Shown here piece by piece: positions 53,344 to 55,673 of a stretch of DNA of 55,673 nt. The stretch is from the NCBI GenBank assembly GCA_029067895.1, contig JAIEDQ010000085.1:1-55673 (forward strand), given 5' to 3'. Below the pieces are notes generated by a model. It had not been told where the DNA came from, did not search any database, and worked only from the letters and a program-made list of their open reading frames with translations. A program made the position numbers and the translations under genes. This stretch comes from Oscillospiraceae bacterium. Its GTDB lineage: Bacteria > Bacillota > Clostridia > Oscillospirales > Ruminococcaceae. The first letter of the stretch is position 1. Each line of letters opens with the position of its first letter.

Positions 53344-54102
53344 TTCTCCGTATTCCCCGTAAATTTTTTCATACCAAGGCGTATCGGCAAACGCAAGATA
53401 AATGTCGTCCTCATCATTGAAATGCTCGGGGAGGGTCACATCGGAAAGACTTGTACAGCCTTGAAAAGCTCCGTCCTCGATTTCCGTCACGCTGTCGGGA
53501 ATAACAATTTTTTTCAAGCCAGAACAGTTCAGAAAAGCCCACATTTCTATTTTTGTAACGCTGCTTGGAATTGTTATTTCCGTTAGACTTTTGCATTCGT
53601 CAAAGGCCAAGCCTTCTATCGTTGAAATTGTTTCGGGAATATTGATCTCGGTCAGATTTTTGCATTCGGAAAATGCCGTTCCCTCTATCTGCACAATGCT
53701 GTCGGGTATGACTGCCTTTTTGAGATTTCCGCAAGCTAAAAATGTCATTTCCCCTATAACTGTGACCTTTACGCCGTCAATCTCGCTCGGTATCGTGACT
53801 TCCGCTTCGTCCCCAAGATATTCTGTGAGCTTGATATGGTCGCCGTCAACGATATACTCATACTCGCCGTTGCTTTGGGTGTTGTCGGGTTCTTCTTCAT
53901 CTTCGGCTTCCATTGTCTGAAAATCGGTCTCGTCCTCTTCGTCTTCGTCGATATCGTCATCTTCCTCAATGTCTGTTTCTTCTGCCTCTGTCACCTCAAT
54001 TTCTGTTTCCTCGGGTTCGGAAACGTCGGGAGCATTTCCCCCGCAGGCGGAAAGAGTTGCCGCCATAAATGCCATTGCTAAAATCATTGTAAATTTTTTC
54101 AT
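53341..54102 (-). CDS. Lipoprotein with BspA-type leucine-rich repeats
   Basis: A 253-residue exported lipoprotein. The signal peptide ends in a lipobox, TLSAC, near residue 20. A very acidic Glu/Asp/Thr-rich stretch follows (about 25-75), then a short beta region, then about four LRR_5 repeats of the BspA type, each with a pattern like I-P-x-x-V/I-x-x-I-x-x-x-A-F-x-x-C (for example VIPDSIVQIEGTAFSECKNL and TIPSSVTKIEMWAFLNCSGL). Such proteins often mediate surface binding. I use the ATG at 54102; GGAGG is 12 bases upstream. Confidence 0.88.
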   Translation of the reverse strand: MKKFTMILAMAFMAATLSACGGNAPDVSEPEETEIEVTEAEETDIEEDDDIDEDEEDETDFQTMEAEDEEEPDNTQSNGEYEYIVDGDHIKLTEYLGDEAEVTIPSEIDGVKVTVIGEMTFLACGNLKKAVIPDSIVQIEGTAFSECKNLTEINIPETISTIEGLAFDECKSLTEITIPSSVTKIEMWAFLNCSGLKKIVIPDSVTEIEDGAFQGCTSLSDVTLPEHFNDEDDIYLAFADTPWYEKIYGEYGE

Positions 54103-54137
54103 AATATATGTATACCTCCTTGGCAAAAGCTTTTAAA

Positions 54138-54166
54138 ATTATAGCATAAAACTAAAAGCTTGTCAA
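54138..54166 (-). promoter_or_regulatory. Promoter of the LRR lipoprotein gene
   Basis: On the minus strand TTGACA (54166-54161) and TATAAT (54143-54138) with a 17-base spacer. Confidence 0.8.
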
Positions 54167-54231
54167 TCAAGACTGAAATTTATCGCTCCAAACAATATTT
54201 CAAAAAATTACAATAAATTTTAAAAAACCTC

Positions 54232-54280
54232 TTGACAAATGAAAAATATTGGTGTATGATTGTATTAAGATGATAATACA
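54232..54280 (+). promoter_or_regulatory. Promoter and operator of the second GntR/ABC cassette
   Basis: TTGACA (54232-54237) and TATGAT (54255-54260) with a 17-base spacer. Immediately downstream is TGTATTA-AGATGA-TAATACA (54261-54280), a perfect 7-bp inverted repeat that would block transcription if bound, most likely by the GntR protein encoded 16 bases on. Confidence 0.72.
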
Positions 54281-54295
54281 GAGGAGGGAGACACA

Positions 54296-54664
54296 GTGCC
54301 CTGGAATTTTAATTCGACTACGCCTATCTATATCCAGATAATCGAGCATATCAAAATGAGCGTTGCGGTGGGCGACTACAAAGCGGGAGACAAGCTGCTG
54401 TCGGTGCGGGAGCTTGCCGCCGAAGCGGAGGTCAATCCCAACACCATGCAGAAAGCGCTTTCCGAGCTTGAACGGGAGGGTCTGCTCTACACCCAGCGGA
54501 CGTCCGGCAGATTTATCACCGAGGATACCGAAACCATCGCAAATCTGCGGAAACAGCTCGCAAAGGAGCATCTGGACGCGTTCCTCAAAAATATGAACAG
54601 TCTGGGCTATTCGTCCGAGGAAGCCGCGGAGCTTCTGAGTAAATATATTTCCGAAAGGGGTTAA
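54296..54664 (+). CDS. GntR-family (YtrA subfamily) transcriptional regulator
   Basis: A 122-residue short GntR regulator: winged helix with IYIQIIEHIKMSVAVGDYKAG, LLSVRELAAEAEVNPNTMQKA and LEREGLLYTQR, then a short helical tail as in YtrA proteins. The start is GTG at 54296, preceded by GAGGAGGGAG. The ABC ATPase gene follows after four bases. It probably represses this cassette through the inverted repeat at 54261-54280. Confidence 0.92.
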   Translation: MPWNFNSTTPIYIQIIEHIKMSVAVGDYKAGDKLLSVRELAAEAEVNPNTMQKALSELEREGLLYTQRTSGRFITEDTETIANLRKQLAKEHLDAFLKNMNSLGYSSEEAAELLSKYISERG

Positions 54665-54668
54665 ACAA

Positions 54669-55361
54669 ATGCTTATAGAATGCAAAAGCCTGAACAAAAG
54701 CTTTGGGCACAAAATTGCTCTCAATGACGTAAGTCTGAACGTGGAGAGCGGCAAAATAGTAGGACTGCTGGGTCCTAACGGAAGCGGAAAAACCACGCTG
54801 ATAAAGATACTCAGCGGCATACTTACCGCAAACAGCGGAGAGGCTCTTATTTCGGGAAAGCCTATCGGTATCGAGACCAAGAAGATAGTCTCCTATCTTC
54901 CCGAAAGGACATATCTGAACGACTGGATGAGTGTAAGGCAGGCGGTAAGCTTTTTCGCGGACTTCTACTCCGATTTCAGCAGTGAGACCGCTTACGGTAT
55001 GCTTGAACGTCTCAATATCGACCCTGCCGAAAGATTGAAAACCATGTCCAAGGGTACGCGGGAAAAGGTGCAGCTTATACTTGTGATGAGCAGGAACGCC
55101 GAGCTTTATCTGCTTGACGAGCCTATCGGCGGCGTAGACCCTGCGGCACGGGACTATATCCTCAAAACCATTCTCAGCAACTACAGCGAGAACGCTTCGG
55201 TGATAATTTCGACCCATCTTATAAGCGACATCGAAAACATTCTGGACGATGTTATTTTTATCAAATACGGCTCTGTAACGCTCCACTCCACTGTGGACGA
55301 GATCAGAGAACAGCACGGAAAATCCGTGGACGCGCTTTTCAGGGAGGTGTTCGCATGTTAG
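54669..55361 (+). CDS. ABC transporter ATP-binding protein
   Basis: A 230-residue nucleotide-binding subunit of the export type. Walker A GPNGSGKTT (about 36-44), a variant signature MSKGTREK (about 120), Walker B LYLLDEPIGGVDP (about 140) and the switch histidine in STHLISDIE. It lies four bases after gntR and overlaps the permease start by seven bases (ATGTTAG). The cassette resembles the one at 34613-37930 but the proteins are clearly different. Confidence 0.93.
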   Translation: MLIECKSLNKSFGHKIALNDVSLNVESGKIVGLLGPNGSGKTTLIKILSGILTANSGEALISGKPIGIETKKIVSYLPERTYLNDWMSVRQAVSFFADFYSDFSSETAYGMLERLNIDPAERLKTMSKGTREKVQLILVMSRNAELYLLDEPIGGVDPAARDYILKTILSNYSENASVIISTHLISDIENILDDVIFIKYGSVTLHSTVDEIREQHGKSVDALFREVFAC

Positions 55362-55673
55362 GCAAACTCATTAAATACGACCTTATGGCGGACTGGAAAA
55401 AATATTCCGCGCTTTATGCGGCAACGCTTCTTGTAAGCGTCATGCTGCTTATCATGAGCAAAATAAAGGAACGCATAAGCGACAACAGAATACTCGAATT
55501 GGTCGAGGATATGTTCGGCATTGTACTTATGACGCTGATCGTTGCAATAGGCATTGCGGTTTCGGTACTGACCGTAATGCGCTTCTACAAAAACGTTGTG
55601 CGGGACGAGGGCTATCTTACCCACACCCTGCCCGTCCACACATGGGAGATACTTGCTTCAAAGCTTATCAGCG
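55355..55673 (+). CDS. ABC transporter permease, cut by the window end
   Basis: The first 106 codons of a membrane protein. After MLGKLIKYDLMADWKK come two hydrophobic helices (about residues 18-36 and 53-75), then a cytoplasmic stretch with YKNVVRDEGYLTHTLPV near 86-98, the linker pattern seen in ABC-2 type permeases that follow YtrA-type regulators. It is translationally coupled to the ATPase gene. Confidence 0.82.
   Translation, partial: MLGKLIKYDLMADWKKYSALYAATLLVSVMLLIMSKIKERISDNRILELVEDMFGIVLMTLIVAIGIAVSVLTVMRFYKNVVRDEGYLTHTLPVHTWEILASKLIS

Overview
The window comes from a low-to-mid GC anaerobic Firmicute, most like a Ruminococcaceae/Oscillospiraceae gut or rumen bacterium. The evidence is indirect: a six-subunit Rnf complex, a four-subunit ferredoxin-linked 2-oxoacid oxidoreductase, phenylacetate-CoA ligase, a 2-hydroxyacyl-CoA dehydratase-type activase, a YcdB/S-layer protein, AGGAGG-type ribosome binding sites and TTGACA/TATAAT promoters with 17-18 base spacers. 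No species assignment is possible from sequence alone. I recognised no rRNA, tRNA, CRISPR array, transposase or origin.

Layout. 1-600: AT-rich flank with a short site that looks like the 3' end of guaA (a common integration site), then an unrecognised gene (607-1551). 1776-7130 (minus): rnfCDGEAB operon, with its own promoter and terminator and two unusual hairpin-rich intergenic stretches. 7418-14702: patatin-like lipase, C39-like peptidase, and a minus-strand operon of a 1320-residue hybrid histidine kinase, an EamA transporter and a membrane protein. 14869-23440: DUF1624 acyltransferase-like protein, then a gamma-delta-alpha-beta 2-oxoacid:ferredoxin oxidoreductase with an aminotransferase, a LysR regulator, an AraC regulator and phenylacetate-CoA ligase. 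Together these could convert carboxylic acids to 2-oxoacids and amino acids using reduced ferredoxin, the carrier that Rnf couples to NAD. 23519-25181 (minus): iscS-iscU. 25474-31380: flavin reductase-like protein, methyltransferase, YfhO-like membrane protein and guaB. 31463-34540: rpmG-secE-nusG-rplK-rplA with long structured leaders and no rplJ/rplL following. 34613-37930 (minus): GntR/ABC cassette that includes a HELIH metallopeptidase-like protein. 37989-41545: a uracil-DNA-glycosylase-like protein and a secreted YcdB/SLH protein. 41642-43261 (minus): ECF sigma factor and anti-sigma-like protein. 43528-47943: thyA, folA, sirtuin, lipoprotein, nadC. 48021-53295: RelB/YoeB toxin-antitoxin pair, then an acyl-CoA dehydratase activase and its partner separated by a small HEPN-like membrane protein. 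53341-55673: LRR lipoprotein and the start of a second GntR/ABC cassette, cut by the window end.

The most interesting signals are the candidate reductive acid-assimilation locus, the split activase/dehydratase with the HEPN-like gene inside, two copies of an unassigned structured RNA-like element (about 34420-34490 and 39124-39205), the ~285-nt structured leader before rpmG, and the five consecutive hairpins inside the rnf operon.
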